From the NCBI GenBank assembly GCA_004154925.1, contig QJNS01000022.1, positions 372,001 to 436,000 of the forward strand: a DNA stretch of 64,000 nucleotides, written 5' to 3'. This DNA is from Monosporascus cannonballus. Its lineage: Eukaryota > Ascomycota > Sordariomycetes > Xylariales. The translations under genes were made by a program, and so were the position numbers. Each line of letters begins with the position of its first letter. Positions within the stretch are counted from its first letter, which is position 1. The notes under the pieces are model-generated. The model had not been told where the DNA came from. It did not search any database and was given only the letters and a program-made list of their open reading frames with translations. This document shows, in pieces, positions 1-12,115 of this stretch.

Positions 1-2310
1 TTTATAATAATCTTAAAATTATATTATAATTTTTTAAAAAAAACGATATCGAAATTAATTATTTGATATCGTCCTTAGATAAAAATCTCGAAATAATTAA
101 TTTCGCATATATTTTTTCTATTGTTATAGGCAAATTCCTGACTTTCGGTATTCGTCGTTATATAAGGTTTTAACTTATATCTTTATAGTAGTTTAAGCTT
201 ATTAGCTATATCCGGTATAATATAATTCCTGCCTAGAGCTTTGTAATCTATTATTGCGATATACTAATGCGTTCCGATTTGTATATCCAAAGTAATAAAG
301 TTATTAACGGCTTTTATCGTGGCGTTTAAAGCCTTTTTTGAAAATTCCTTTTAATTCCTCTTGGTTTTCTTTTTTATAGCTTTTTTATAAATAATCTTTT
401 TTCTTTTAATTGTTTTTCGAATATTTTAAGCTTTATTTATATTTCTGCATTTAACGTATTAAGTTGTTATATTTCTCGTTATTGCCGGCGTATCTTTTCT
501 TCGAATCGTATTAATTGCTTTAATTTTGCTATAATACCTTGTATCGTATATATTGTTTTTTTATATTTATGGTTGCATTTTATTATGTATCATTTTGATT
601 ATTCTTTTAAAGATTTCTTATGAATTAACATAATTTTAATAACCTTTTTTTAATAAAGGTTTATAATAAATGCTAATTAAAAATAACAATCTGTAATAAT
701 ATTTTGGTAATGTTTGTTTAATATATATTAAATTAATTTTTTTTGTTTAGTAAATATATTATTAGTAATAATAAAAAGGGTTTTTATACGAGTATCATTG
801 TTTTTCGACTTAACTTTTTGTTTCGGCCAATTATTAAATACTTTTTAGGGTTATCATTCGAAAGTGTCGATATTATTATTTATTATTTTCTTAATTCCGG
901 CACGGTTTGCAAAATCGAATCTTTTATAATATATGCGGGCAATCCGTCTGTCAATATATAATTTTTCGTAATTGGGATATTTTCGTTGTCGATAATGTAT
1001 GTTATGCATTTTGCCGTATCGATTAAAGGTTCCGGAACAGACTTTTTCTATTTAATTCTGGTATTTGCGTAATTATTCTTATAATGTTGTTTATTTGGTT
1101 TGCTATATTTGTCGAATTAGTTTCTTGGTTTTTCGCATTTTTCGTTAAACCTTTTGTTATAGGGGACCTGGTATATTTTTAGGCTTAATTATTTTAATAG
1201 ATTTACTGCCGTTTTTCTGATTTTCTTTGGATTGTCCTTGGGGTATATGTTTCCAATTATTTTGACGGGGTTTTTTTTTACGTATTTTGCATTATGCTGC
1301 CTTATGTCCCATTTTGTTGCAATTATAGCATTTGATTTGGTTCTAAACTTTTCTGTAAATAGCCTTTAGTTCTATAGGTCCTCGTTTTATATCGTAAAAA
1401 ATGTTATTATATCGAGAAATGCTAATATTAATTACGTATCGGGATTTATGATCGTTTTTTTCTTTTAATACTTTTGGTACGTTATCCGTATTATCGATTA
1501 TGAATCTTGATTATTATAACGATATAATCCGATAAATAATTAGGCCGATTAAATTTAAAAAATTCTTTTTATTTTTTTTCTAGCCGTCGAAAAATTTAAT
1601 TATTAATCACTTTTTTTAATTTAAGGTAATTATTAGTTAAATTAATATATTGCCGTAATTAAATATGAATTCCTGTTTTAATTACGGGATTTGCGTTTCT
1701 GTTTTTGTTTTTCCGTTTATTATTTCGAAAATCTTTATTAATATTTATTCGAATTATGCGTAATCGTTATAAATTCGCCTTATTTCCGGGTTTCGTTTTT
1801 CGATTAATAAAATAATACGTTTTTTTATAGCAGGTTCTAATTAAATAACCGTATTTCCAGTAAATCGTCCGATTACGAATTTAATTCGTATAATAAACGT
1901 AATAAGTTAAATAAGAAAATATCTAAAATATATTTGACATCAAATTAAAAATAGTTATAAGTTAATTAAGGTTCTGTCGAAAAATTCTGGTTTAATGAAT
2001 TTAAAGATTTTTTCTGATTTTTTGATAAAATTTGACTAAATAACCTGGTTTGCTTAAGGGAGTTTTTCGGTTTTGAAAACTTTGTTTTTTCTTAAATTTC
2101 TTATAGGCGGCTTAAAGAGACGTCGTAAAATCGTTATTATCTTTTTTAAGTTGGATAATGCGTTCGTTTATGATATCCAGGGGTCCAAACACTTTTTCGT
2201 AAGAAAAACAAGTTTTTTTCTTTTTCTTTTCGGATTTTATTTTAATATCTGGGTAATTAAGGACCTAGTAAATAGGTTATTTGGGCTGTTTGCTAATAAA
2301 TATAACGTTA
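1..2310 (-). pseudogene. G1 gag and protease remnant
   Basis: Degenerate minus-strand gag-pol frame. A CCHC zinc knuckle of the form C-x2-C-x4-H-x4-C is readable at 1,289-1,330 (all Cys/His kept, one stop in the last spacer), marking the nucleocapsid end of gag. Further downstream a retroviral-type aspartic protease is seen; its D-S/T-G-A active-site motif has decayed to D-Y-K-A at 237-248, within a context reading like FITLDIQIG. The gag start codon appears to have become ATA near 2,300. Numerous in-frame TAA/TAG stops. Open frames on the plus strand here (743-961, 2,073-2,324) are antisense shadows of gag. Confidence 0.75.
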
Positions 2311-2359
2311 ATAATATTACTTAAAGTTTAACGGTATTATTAAATAAACGTTAATAAAG

Positions 2360-2735
2360 TATAACAGTTAAAGGTTTAACCAATTATTAAACCTTAGTTG
2401 TACGGGTTTATATTAATAAAAATATTACAAGAATTTAAGTCATAAATATAATAACGTATTATGTTTTGTAATTCAAAAATACTTTGGATAACAATATTAC
2501 ATTGCAAGTTAAAGTTATTTCAATTATAAAAATAACGAATATATATATATTAGTTTTTGATATTACTGCTTATTTTTGTTTAATTGTGTTTAGCGTATTT
2601 TTGCTGAATAGTTGCTTAGTGCTAATTAGTCGTGCTTAGCAGATTTTTGCTAAGCACCTATTACGTAATCTGGGAGGTGGTCCGTATTATCCTCGTTAAC
2701 CGTTTCCTGAGGCCGAAGCCTGTCAGGTCGTAACA
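2360..2735 (-). repeat. LTR of G1 (376 bp)
   Basis: Starts TATAACAG at 2,360 (a RIP-altered form of TGTGACGG seen at 40,595) and ends GTCGTAACA at 2,735. The first ~190 bp (R/U5 in element sense) align with LTRs at 38,574, 40,595 and 46,857. The U3 part is private to this copy and contains several GCTTAGC/TGCTAAGC-like repeats (about 2,588-2,670). Confidence 0.85.
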
Positions 2736-3675
2736 ATATAAGTTAAAATTTTATATAACGAAAAACACCAAAAATTAAAAATTCGTTTACGATAATAAGA
2801 AAAATATACCCAAAATTAATTATTTCGATATTTTTTTAAAGATAATACCAGAGAGTTAATTTCGATATCGTTTTGTTTAAGAATTACGATATAATCTTAG
2901 GATTATTATGGATACGCCAGTACGGAATTTTAATTAATAGAAAACCTAACTAAGTAAGGTTCGCCTTATACCTTATTAACAGGCAAAAATAGAAATTAAA
3001 ATCTTAATATTCGATCGAAAATAATAACAAATATAAATACGAAAAAAAGATAAAAATCTTATTGCCTAAAGGAACAAAATATGAGAAAAAAATAAATATT
3101 ATAAAAGAATACGACATATTATGGCTATTATTAAACCGAAATTAAAGTAATTAAATAACGATTTAAAAAACATCTTTAAAAGTTAAACGATCTAATTAAT
3201 ATATTACTTTAATAATAGCGATATTAATAATTTTTTAAAAAGAAATTTAATACGAAGTTATCAAAATATAGCGAATAGGATTATAAGATAATTCTTAAGG
3301 ATTTTTAACGAAGTTTTATCTTATTTACAACTTTAACGGAAACGAATTACGCGTTTTCAAAAAAATACCTAGAAAATCGGTTATAAAAAGGATAGATTCG
3401 ACCTTTGAAATTACTAACAAGTTATCAAATGTTTTTTGTACTCCAAAAAAACGAGAAATTGCGATTTGTAATTAATTATCGACAATTTAACGATATTATT
3501 ATTAAAAATCGAATACTATTACTTTTAATCATAAAAATAAAAAACAGATTTTACGAAATTAAATAGTTTACAGCATTCGATTTTAAAAATAGATATAATT
3601 TTATTAAGATTAAAGGAAAATACGAATGGAAAACAGCTTTTAGAACGATATACGGACTATTTGGTTACATGTTTA

Positions 3676-3719
3676 AGGCGACCCCCCCACCAACGCCCCA
3701 TCTCCTCAACGCGCCACCC
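3676..3719 (+). repeat. P1 left terminal inverted repeat
   Basis: 44 bp beginning AGGCGACC with a run of seven C. It pairs with the complement of 5,563-5,606 with only two neighbouring mismatches. GC-rich and almost untouched by RIP, unlike the interior. Confidence 0.93.
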
Positions 3720-3899
3720 ATTTTTGAAGCCATCGCCATAATAACCTTTCCATACAAATAATAATATCTCAACAACCACTTAATCAATTGATTCCATACT
3801 AAGTAAAGCGTATAATACAATCCATTTTTACCTCGTTATTTTCTTCACCTTCGAGAGGCTTATTTTGCTGTTAATTCTGCCGAATGACGATAAAGCTTC

Positions 3900-5330
3900 C
3901 CTTTGTAAGGGTTTTTAACCCTACCTTCACCTTCTTGATTAAAATCATTTTCACGAAATTTTTATTTGGCTTGGGCTACACCTTTTTACGTACTTTGGGT
4001 TTTGCTTTTTTAACGGCTGCAATTAATTAATTATTGCGAATTTCGGCGGCTATAAACTTAATAGTTTTATCGTCAAGGGCCTTGGCGAACTTGCGGAACA
4101 AAAGGCGTACGGTGGGATTTCCGTACGTTAGATCAATTTTTACTAGGGATTTTTCGAACCGGGTTAACTCCCTAAATAATTCAGGCGTTTTGATATTTAA
4201 AATAACTATTTGGGCTAAAAAATTAAAGCGTTTTAAAGTACGAATCGATTTTCGAACGGATATATTCCTTTTCGCTCTTTTTGCCTTAATATACTTATTA
4301 TTTAATATTTTCGCCTTATTAATAGGACATAAGTTTATTACTTTTTAATTATTTATAATATATTTCGAAATTATCATAATTTTCTTTTACATTTGCGAAA
4401 ATATCCAAAACAAATTAATTTTATTAATAATTTCGGAAATTCGCCCGTAATAACGTTCCCGGAACCAATAACGGAACTTTTGCTTTAAGATAATAAATAT
4501 ATTTATATTAAAAGGTTGAAAAATATAAAAAACGTAAATAAATAAAAAAATAATATATATCTTATTTTAAAGATACGTCCATATGAATTTTTCGGTAATA
4601 TGGCTGTTATGGCCGTCGATTATTAATGGTTTCCATTCGTCCGGGTTCTTAAGCTTAATATAAGAAATAAAAACCTTACAAAGTTATTTTAACCCGATTT
4701 CGGTATTCGTCCAGCCGTTTTTTAACATAATAAAATATTAACTTTCGTATGCTTTATTATCCGAATTAAGAAATTATTGTTATTATATGTTAATGCCGTT
4801 AAAAATTACGAAAAATGATAACGAATATCCGTTAATATTAATATAAATAATTATAATAATCTATCTTTTTTTAAACGTATCTTTTAAAAGAATATGCTTT
4901 TTAAAGGTTTTTCCGAAAATAAAAAAGTTTTCACCCATATTTTCTATTATTCCGATTTCGTTCGCGTTATATCGGTTTTTTTATTTAATAACTTTAACTT
5001 TCCGTAAGGCGAAACGACCGAATAAGATATTAATGGAATTAGGAAAGGCGTTATTTAAACGTTTATAATCGATTATCGTATTTTTAAAAATATTAATTTT
5101 AGGATAACGACGTAATAATCGGGCTACCTAATTTTTTCTTAGGCGTTTAGGGCTGCCGCTATTAATCAGAAAGCGTTATACGTATAAGTGGAATTGCTTA
5201 TAAAATAACGTATAGCTTAATTAACCCTATACGATAATCTAATAGGCTAAAGCTTTTTCCTGGACTGGTAATAATTTCTAACGAACTTTATTAGCTTTTT
5301 TTTTGTCGGCACATTTTGGATACGGCATAA
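3900..5330 (-). pseudogene. P1 pogo-type transposase remnant
   Basis: Minus-strand frame. The N-terminal part shows a CENP-B/pogo-like helix-turn-helix region (context LLPVQEKALAY near 5,240 and VARLLRRYPKI near 5,110, as in the fungal P-x-Q-E-x-x-L and F-L-R-R-x-P motifs). In the DDE/DDD domain the motif L-I-I-D-G-H-N-S-H-I-T is intact around 4,588-4,630, with the catalytic Asp codon at 4,615-4,617. Several frames carry TAA/TAG stops, so it is inactive. A 104-codon plus-strand frame at 4,034-4,348 is its antisense shadow. Confidence 0.8.
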
Positions 5331-5562
5331 TATATATTATTTGTTAACCTGGTAGCCCTTAGAGGCTAAACGTAGAGATCTTTTACGTTTTACTTTTTTA
5401 ATCGTTCGCGCTGTACGGAATTAAGCCGAAAGCTGCATATCGTTCGAAAGCGCAAATTCTAAAAAATAAGAAAATAAATTTTTTAATTTTTAAAAATGAT
5501 ATTAAAAAGCTTCTTATAAGGAAAAAAAATCAGTAAATGGATTAACGCGTAACGCGGTTATG

Positions 5563-5606
5563 GGGTGGCGCGTTGAGAGGATGGGGCGTTGGTGGGGGGG
5601 TCGCCT
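5563..5606 (-). repeat. P1 right terminal inverted repeat
   Basis: 44 bp ending GGTCGCCT, followed by the TA duplication. Inverse copy of 3,676-3,719. Confidence 0.93.
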
Positions 5607-5779
5607 TATATTTATAAGTTTTACGAACGTATTAGCAATTTTTTAACGAATAATAAATTATATATTACGAAAATACCTTAGTATTTTCGTTGGTTGTTAT
5701 CTTAACGATATTTTTATCTTTTTAGAAACGGAAAAAACATATGCAAAATACGTTGAAAAGGTTTTTAAAGTTTTATAAG

Positions 5780-6151
5780 TGTTATAACCCAACCAAGAAA
5801 GGGTTTCGAAACGGTTACTTGGTGACCGAAACAGGACCCAAGTGGGTCAGAATCACATGACATGGATCCGAAGTGATCCAAGGGATCCAACGAGATCTAT
5901 GCAATTATCCAATATAGATCCGGAATAATCTAAGGGATCTAACGGGATTTAGGGCAAGATATATACGCTTATTGTTCTCATAATCTAAATAATACCAGTT
6001 TACAATTAAAATATCGTTACCCAAAGCACCTTTGATATTACGAAACGTAATACGATTACTATATTTATTACTTAAATTCCCATAATATTTTTACTAATAT
6101 AAACTCGTACGATTAAGGTTTAATAATTAGTTAAACTTTTTAGCCGTTATA
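5780..6151 (+). repeat. G3 left LTR (372 bp)
   Basis: Begins TGTTATAACCC at 5,780 and ends GCCGTTATA at 6,151. The U3 part holds about six GATC(C/T)-centred repeats spaced roughly 10-25 bp (5,860-5,945). Its last ~180 bp align with the other LTRs of the family. Confidence 0.85.
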
Positions 6152-6208
6152 CATTATAAGCTTTTATTTAATAATGCCGTTAAATTCTGAACAATATCGA
6201 TTAACGTT

Positions 6209-9200
6209 ATGTTTACTAATAAGCAACCCGAACAGCCCATTTACCAGGTTTTTAATTACCTGGTCATTAAAATAAAATCCAAAAAGGAAAAAAAAAACTT
6301 CGCCTTTTTTGCGAAGAAGTTCTTCGACGACTAGATACTATAAACGAATGTATTTTCCAGCTTAAAAAAACAATAACGATCTTATAATGTTTTTTTAAGC
6401 CGTTTATAAAAAACTTAAAAAAAAGATTTCGAAATCGGGAAATTTTGTTCACTAAATTAAATTATTTTGTTAAATTTCCCAGAAAATCAGGAGAAGTTTT
6501 CAAATTTCTTAAACTTTTTACGGGAATTTTAATTAAATTATAATTATTTTTAACTTAATATCGAATTTATTGCGGGTATTTTCTTATTTAATTTATTACG
6601 TTTATTATATGAATTAAATTCGCAATCGGGCGATTTATTATAAATACGGTTATTTAATTCGAAGCCGTTATAAAAAGATTTATTGCCTTATTAGTTAAAA
6701 AACGAAATCAAAAATTAATCCGAGTTTATAGCGATTATAAATAATTTAAATAAATATTAACGAAAGTTTTCGAAATAAAAAACGAAGAAATAAAAACCGA
6801 AATATAAATTTAAAAATTACGACAAAAAAGATTAATATCTAATTACGGCAATATCTTAATTTAATTAACAGTTAAGTGAAATTAAAGACAAAAAAATATT
6901 AATATCTAAACTTTTCGACGGCCTAAAAAATATAAAAAAAACATTTTAAATTCGATTGGCTTAATTACTTACCGGATTATATCGTTATAACAATTAAAAT
7001 TAACGACCGATAATACGTATAACATATTAAAGATATTAAAGGAAAAAATAATAATCAATCCCGATATATAACTAATACCAACGTTTTTCGACGTAATAAC
7101 ATTTTTTACGACATAAAATTAAAATTTATAAAATTAAAAGTTACTTACAAAAAGGATTAAAACTAAATTAAAAATTATACTTATAACAAAATAAAATATA
7201 AGGTAATGTAATATAAGATATTTAAAAAACCTTGTTAAGATAATTAAAAATCTATAGCTAAGGAATAATTTAAAAATAATTAGAAAAACAAAAATAAAAC
7301 TATTAACATCATTTAGCTTAAATATATACCAGGTCCCCTATAGCGAAAAATCCAATACAAAATACAAAAAGTTAAAAAGTTAACTTAATAAATATTACAA
7401 ATATAATAAAAAAATATTACAAAAATAATTACGTAAATATTAAAATTAAATAAAAAAATCCATTTCGGAACCTTTAATCGATATGGCAAAATACATACTA
7501 TATATTGTCGACGTCGAGAATATCCCGATTACGAAAAATAAATGTAATATATTTACGAAGGAGTTACCCTATATATTACGAAGAATTCGATTTTTTAAAC
7601 CGTACCGAAAATAATAAAAACGATAAATAATCGTACTAATATTTTCAAACCATAACTCTAAGAAATATCTAATAACTGGCCGAAATAAAACACTAGCCCG
7701 AAAAGAAATTATGCCCGTAAGAAAACTTTTTGTATTATAATAAATAATATAATTACTAAACGGAAAACAATTAATTTAACGTATGATAAAAAAACATTAC
7801 TAGAAAGGTATTACGGACCTTTATTTTTCGTTAATATTTAGTATAACTTTTTACAAAAAAAAGTGGTTACAAAATATATATTAATTTACAAAATATTTTT
7901 AAAACGATAATTAGGACAACATATAATGGGATGTAATTGCAAATATAAAAACATAATTTATTCCATAAACACAAATTATAACAAAATCAAAAATAACTAA
8001 TATAATTCGAAAAATAGTATGTTGGTAATAATAATATATATAGCAACTTAATACATTAAACGAAAAAATACAAATAAAGTTCGATAAATTCGAACACAAA
8101 TTAAAAAAAAGTTGACAATAAAAGTGCCGTAAAATAACGAAATCTAAAAAAAAAAAATTAAAAAATTCCCGAAAAAATTCTAAACATAACCATAAAAAAC
8201 GGTAATAACTCTATTATTTTGGATATACAAATCGGAATATACTAATATATTGTAATAATTGATTACGAAATTCTAGACAGAAATTATATTATATTAAATA
8301 TAATTAATAAGTTTAAATTATCCTGGAAATATAAATTAAAATCTTATATAACGACGAATATCGAAAATTAGAAATTTGCTTACGATAATAGGAAAATTAT
8401 GCGCAAAATTAATTACCTTAAGATTTTTGTTTAACAACGATACCAAATAATTAATTTCGATATCGTTTTATTTAAAAATTACGATATGATTTTAAACTTA
8501 CTATGGATATGTTAATACGGAATTTTAATTAGCGGAAAGATTGGCCAGATAAAGTTCATTTTATTCCTTATTAACAAACGAAAAAGGAAATTAAGATGTT
8601 AATATTCGATCGATAATAACGACGAATATAAATATAAAAATACGACAAAAAGCTTATTATCTAAAAGGATAAAATATAAAAAAAACGGATATTAAAGAAA
8701 ATACAACGTATCGTTATTATTATTAAAGCAAAATTAAAGTAACTAAATAATAATTTAAAATAACAGTAACCATAAAAGTTAAAAACTTATTTAATATATT
8801 ATCATAATACTATTAATATAAGTAACTTTTTAAAAAGAAATTTGATACGAAATTACTAAAATATAGTAAATAAAATTATGAAATAATCCTTAAAAGAGTT
8901 TTAATAAAATTATCTCCTATTTATAACCTTAACGGAAACGAATTACGTATTTTTAAAAAATACTTAGAAAACCTGCTATAAAAAAGATAAATTCGATTTC
9001 GAAATTATTAGCAGAATATCTTATATTTTTTATACCTATAAAGAGGAGAATTCCGACATATAGTTAGTTATTAATTATTGAACGATATTATTATTAAAGA
9101 TTAAATATTATTATATTTAATTACGGAAATTAGAACTAATTTTATAAAATCAAACAATATATAGTATTTGATTTTAAAAATAAATATAACCTTATTAGAA

Positions 9201-11471
9201 TTAAGAAAAAATACTAATAAAAATAATTTTTAAAATAAAATACGAATTATTTAAATATTTAATTATATTAATAAGATTTACAAAAGTATTAATAACCTTT
9301 TAACGAATAATAAACTATGTGTTACGAAAATATTTCGATATTTCTGTCGTTGATTATTTCGATAATATTTTTATCTTTTTAAAAACCGAAAAAACATACG
9401 TAAAATACGTTTATAAGTTTTTTAAGATTTATTAGAGGTAAAGTCATTTATTAACGTAAAATAAAATTAATTTTATAAATAGAAAATAAAGTATTTAGGA
9501 TATGTTATTATCCTGGAGAATATTAGAATAAACTCTTAGAAATTTACTGCGGTTATAAAATAATAAACGCTAATAACTGTTAAAAAAATATAAGTATTTT
9601 TTAAATTCGCTCATTACTAAAGGAAATTTATTTAAAACTTTAAAAAATAATTATATCCTTAACGAACTGTACGAAAACAATTTAGATAAATGTTAAATAT
9701 AGAAAAAGTATTTCAATATATTAAAGATATAATTCTTAACGAATTAATATTAATTATATACAATTTAAACAGCTTTTTTAAATTAAAAATTAATATTTCG
9801 AATTATACGTTAAACTTAATAATCGGATAACGAAATAATTAAGGCAAATTATATCTTATTATATTTTTTTCGTGCAAATTAAAAAAAAGCCGAACTTAAT
9901 TACGGTATTCTAAATAAGGAATCTATAGTTATTTTTATAATATTTCGAAAGTTTAGGTATTTTTAAAAAGGAAATTTGTATTAAGTTATGGTTTATACGG
10001 ATTATTAAATTTTTACTGGATTTATTATAATTAAAAAGTTTATAAAATAATAATTAAAATACGTAAAAGAATTGACGAATTTCGATTTCGCTATTATTTA
10101 TAAAAAACCTTAGAAAATAAAAAAGCAAATATTCTAAATAAACGATTAAATTTCGAAAAAATACGATAAAATTAATTATATAATTTTCGATATTATTACA
10201 AAAAAGTATTTACGTCTGCGATAAATTGCAATAATTCGGGCAGTACCTTTTGATATATATTAGAAAATTTAGCAGTATAACGACGGCTTCCCAGAAAACG
10301 AAAACACAAATAAGATATAAATTTTAAAAAAAATACCAGAAAAGTTTAATACAAAATATATACGAACATTAATTATACGGATATTCAGGGATTTAAAAAC
10401 CCTAAAACGGCTTTAATGTATATATTTCTTTTCTTAAAATAAAATTAAAGGTATAAAAGATTATACAGTAATACAATATTTACTTGAAAGCAAAAGTTTA
10501 ATAATATAAATTATATGGAAAATTACAATTATTACTAATTGCAAAGTAATTATAATATTTAATTATATTTAATTTTATTACCAAAGATTTTATATTAAAA
10601 TATCTGATTATAAAATATATTACGATAAAAGTTTCGTAATCGTTAATTTATTTACGAAAATTTCATATTTTGTATTATATTATAAAAATATAAATGCTAA
10701 AGAAATTATATATATTTGCTTTAAATATGTTTTTAATACGTATAAATTAACAATAAAAATTATTTTAAATTCAAGATCGAATATTTTATCAAAGTTTTAA
10801 TAAGGCCTTATAATATAAGTTGGCTTAAATTATAAATTATTCAACGTATTTGAACTTTAAATAAATAAAAAAATAAAACGAATACATTAAATTTTAAAAA
10901 CTTGTTACAACATGATATTAATTATAAATAAAATAATTAGGATCAAAATTATTAATCGTATAATTAATATATAATACTAGTTATTATAAAAGTATTAAAA
11001 TAATTATAATAATTATATTAAAAGATAAGAATAAAACTGGAATGTATACGAAATTAAATAAATAAATATTATAACGAAAAGAAATTAAAAGAATTAATTT
11101 TCGAAAAAGGAGAAATAAATTTCCTTATTATACGAAATATTTAAACAAAACGAGTTAATTAAAAACTTAATTTGAAATATATTGGTCCATATGAAATTAT
11201 TAAAACATTCTTAAAAAATAATTACTAATTAGAATTTTTATCAAAAGTTAAATTTTATCAAATTTTTTATATTTCTTTATTCGAATTAATAACAAATATA
11301 ATTAAAGTACACACGGCATAAAACGATACGGAAATGAAAAACAAATAAGTATACGAAATAAAGAAAATCCTTAAAATACGAAAACAAAATGAATTTACCT
11401 AGTACCTAATTAAATAAAAAAAGAACCCGGATTTCGAAAACACCTGGAAACCCGCCAAAAACCTTATTAAC
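6209..11471 (+). pseudogene. G3 gag-pol remnant with chromodomain
   Basis: gag starts at ATG 6,209; the context reads MFTNKQPEQPIYQVFNYL. The zinc knuckle near 7,160-7,210 has decayed, with its Cys codons changed to Tyr. The protease core lies about 8,190-8,330 (DIQIG-like). RT spans about 8,440-9,420 with the catalytic box now Y-F-D-N at 9,355-9,366, followed by RNase H (about 9,500-10,100) and integrase (about 10,200-11,300). A chromodomain is clear at 11,349-11,471: it begins V-Y-E-I-K-K-I-L and ends E-N-T-W-K-P-A-K-N-L, which places the family among chromoviruses that target modified histones. Many TAA/TAG stops; non-functional. Confidence 0.85.
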
Positions 11472-11483
11472 ACTTAGCGCCTA

Positions 11484-12026
11484 TTAAAAATTTTCACTAA
11501 TGATAACGGACGTATCCCAACTAACGGCCGACCAATCGGTAACCGGGATATCGAGCCAATTAACCGCGGCCTGCACTAACGTAACAACCGTAACGGCAGC
11601 CTTTGAGTGCTCCTATTCCTTTTTTAAATGCTTAAACTTTTCTATAACCTCCGTACTTTTAATACCACGATGTAACATCTTAATATTCCGGCAACGGAAT
11701 AATCGTTTTTGTTTTTGCAAACGGTTTAATTTATTAACGGCAGTTTATAACGCCTTACGAATTTGTTTTTCTTTACGCTTTAAACGGTTTTTCTCGTCCA
11801 GAAACTTTTGATATTTAGTTTCCGAAAAACCAAAAACGTTATAAGGACCGCTATAATAAATATATCGGGCACATTTCAAGGATCCCCGAACAACCTTATA
11901 TTCTGCGCCTTTTTTCTTATAACGAAAGCAAAAAGGTATTTTAAAACCAAAACGTTTAATACGTTTTAAAAAAATTAAAGTGTTAATACGCTTACGAAAA
12001 CGAAATTTGTTAATGCGACCCGACAT
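11484..12026 (-). pseudogene. Antisense ORF of G3 with decayed Zn(II)2Cys6-like cluster
   Basis: An ORF of 180 codons opposite to gag-pol, between chromodomain and 3' LTR; ATG at 12,024-12,026, stop at 11,484-11,486, with two in-frame stops (CAA/CAG to TAA/TAG type). Residues 33-62 show C33-x2-Y36-x6-Y43-x8-C52-x2-Y55-x6-Y62, exactly the spacing of a fungal binuclear zinc cluster if the Tyr are former Cys (TGT to TAT is the expected RIP change on this strand). Residues 65-125 are rich in Lys, Arg, Gln and Leu and probably helical or coiled coil. The C-terminus contains WLDIPV and WSAV motifs that recur in G7. Function unknown; this segment is better preserved than gag-pol around it. Confidence 0.7.
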
Positions 12027-12115
12027 AATAAAAATATATGGAAAAAATTACTTACCAAATTAAAACAAAATTAATTTGATCTTTAAAAATAAAGATCCTG
12101 GAAAAACACCAATCG

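Larger units (their letters stand above)
1..2735 (-). mobile_element. G1: Ty3/Gypsy LTR retrotransposon, truncated by window edge
   Basis: Right part of an LTR retrotransposon read on the minus strand: 5' LTR (2,360-2,735), then gag and the start of pol running left out of the window. The same gene order and closely related sequence recur in G6 (36,250-39,040) and G7 (44,650-47,230). It is inserted in G2, whose pol continues directly at 2,741 on the plus strand; ATATA at 2,736-2,740 is the expected right target duplication, but its left partner is outside the window. Heavily RIP-mutated. Confidence 0.85.
3676..5606 (-). mobile_element. P1: Fot1/pogo-type DNA transposon (1,931 bp)
   Basis: Bounded by near-identical 44-bp terminal inverted repeats and by TA at 3,674-3,675 and 5,607-5,608, the TA duplication of the Tc1/mariner-pogo superfamily. 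The length of about 1.93 kb, 44-bp TIRs and TA target match the fungal Fot1 group. The transposase reads on the minus strand and is broken by RIP. Inserted in the RT of G2. Confidence 0.92.
2736..5779 (+). mobile_element. G2: Gypsy pol fragment, host of G1 and P1
   Basis: Plus-strand pol of the same Gypsy family, cut on the left by G1, interrupted by P1 (3,676-5,606) and ended on the right by the LTR of G3 at 5,780. Its missing 3' half (RNase H, integrase, LTR) is not found beyond G3, which supports a rearrangement at G3. When P1 plus one TA is removed the reading frame of RT is restored across the junction and matches the uninterrupted copy near 9,270. Confidence 0.8.
2741..5779 (+). pseudogene. 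G2 protease/reverse transcriptase remnant
   Basis: Readable plus-strand segments: the protease-RT linker with an L-G-L-x-W-I-R-Q-like motif at about 2,880-2,935; the RT palm with INYRQFNDI (about 3,465-3,500), FTAFDF (about 3,568) and EWKTAFRTIYGLF (about 3,627-3,665), which match the D-Y-R-x-L-N and G-x-E-W-K-T-A-F-R-T-x-Y-G motifs of Ty3/Gypsy RT. The catalytic YxDD box is now Y-L-N-D at 5,698-5,709, so one catalytic Asp is lost. The gene is split by P1 and carries many stops. Confidence 0.85.

Noticed and set aside
2073..2324. 83-codon open frame on the plus strand
   Set aside because: It lies antisense to the gag N-terminus of G1; the same antisense frame appears at 6,267-6,452 (minus) in G3. 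Open only because RIP stops fall in other frames.
4034..4348. 104-codon open frame on the plus strand in P1
   Set aside because: Antisense to the transposase, which has recognisable motifs on the minus strand.
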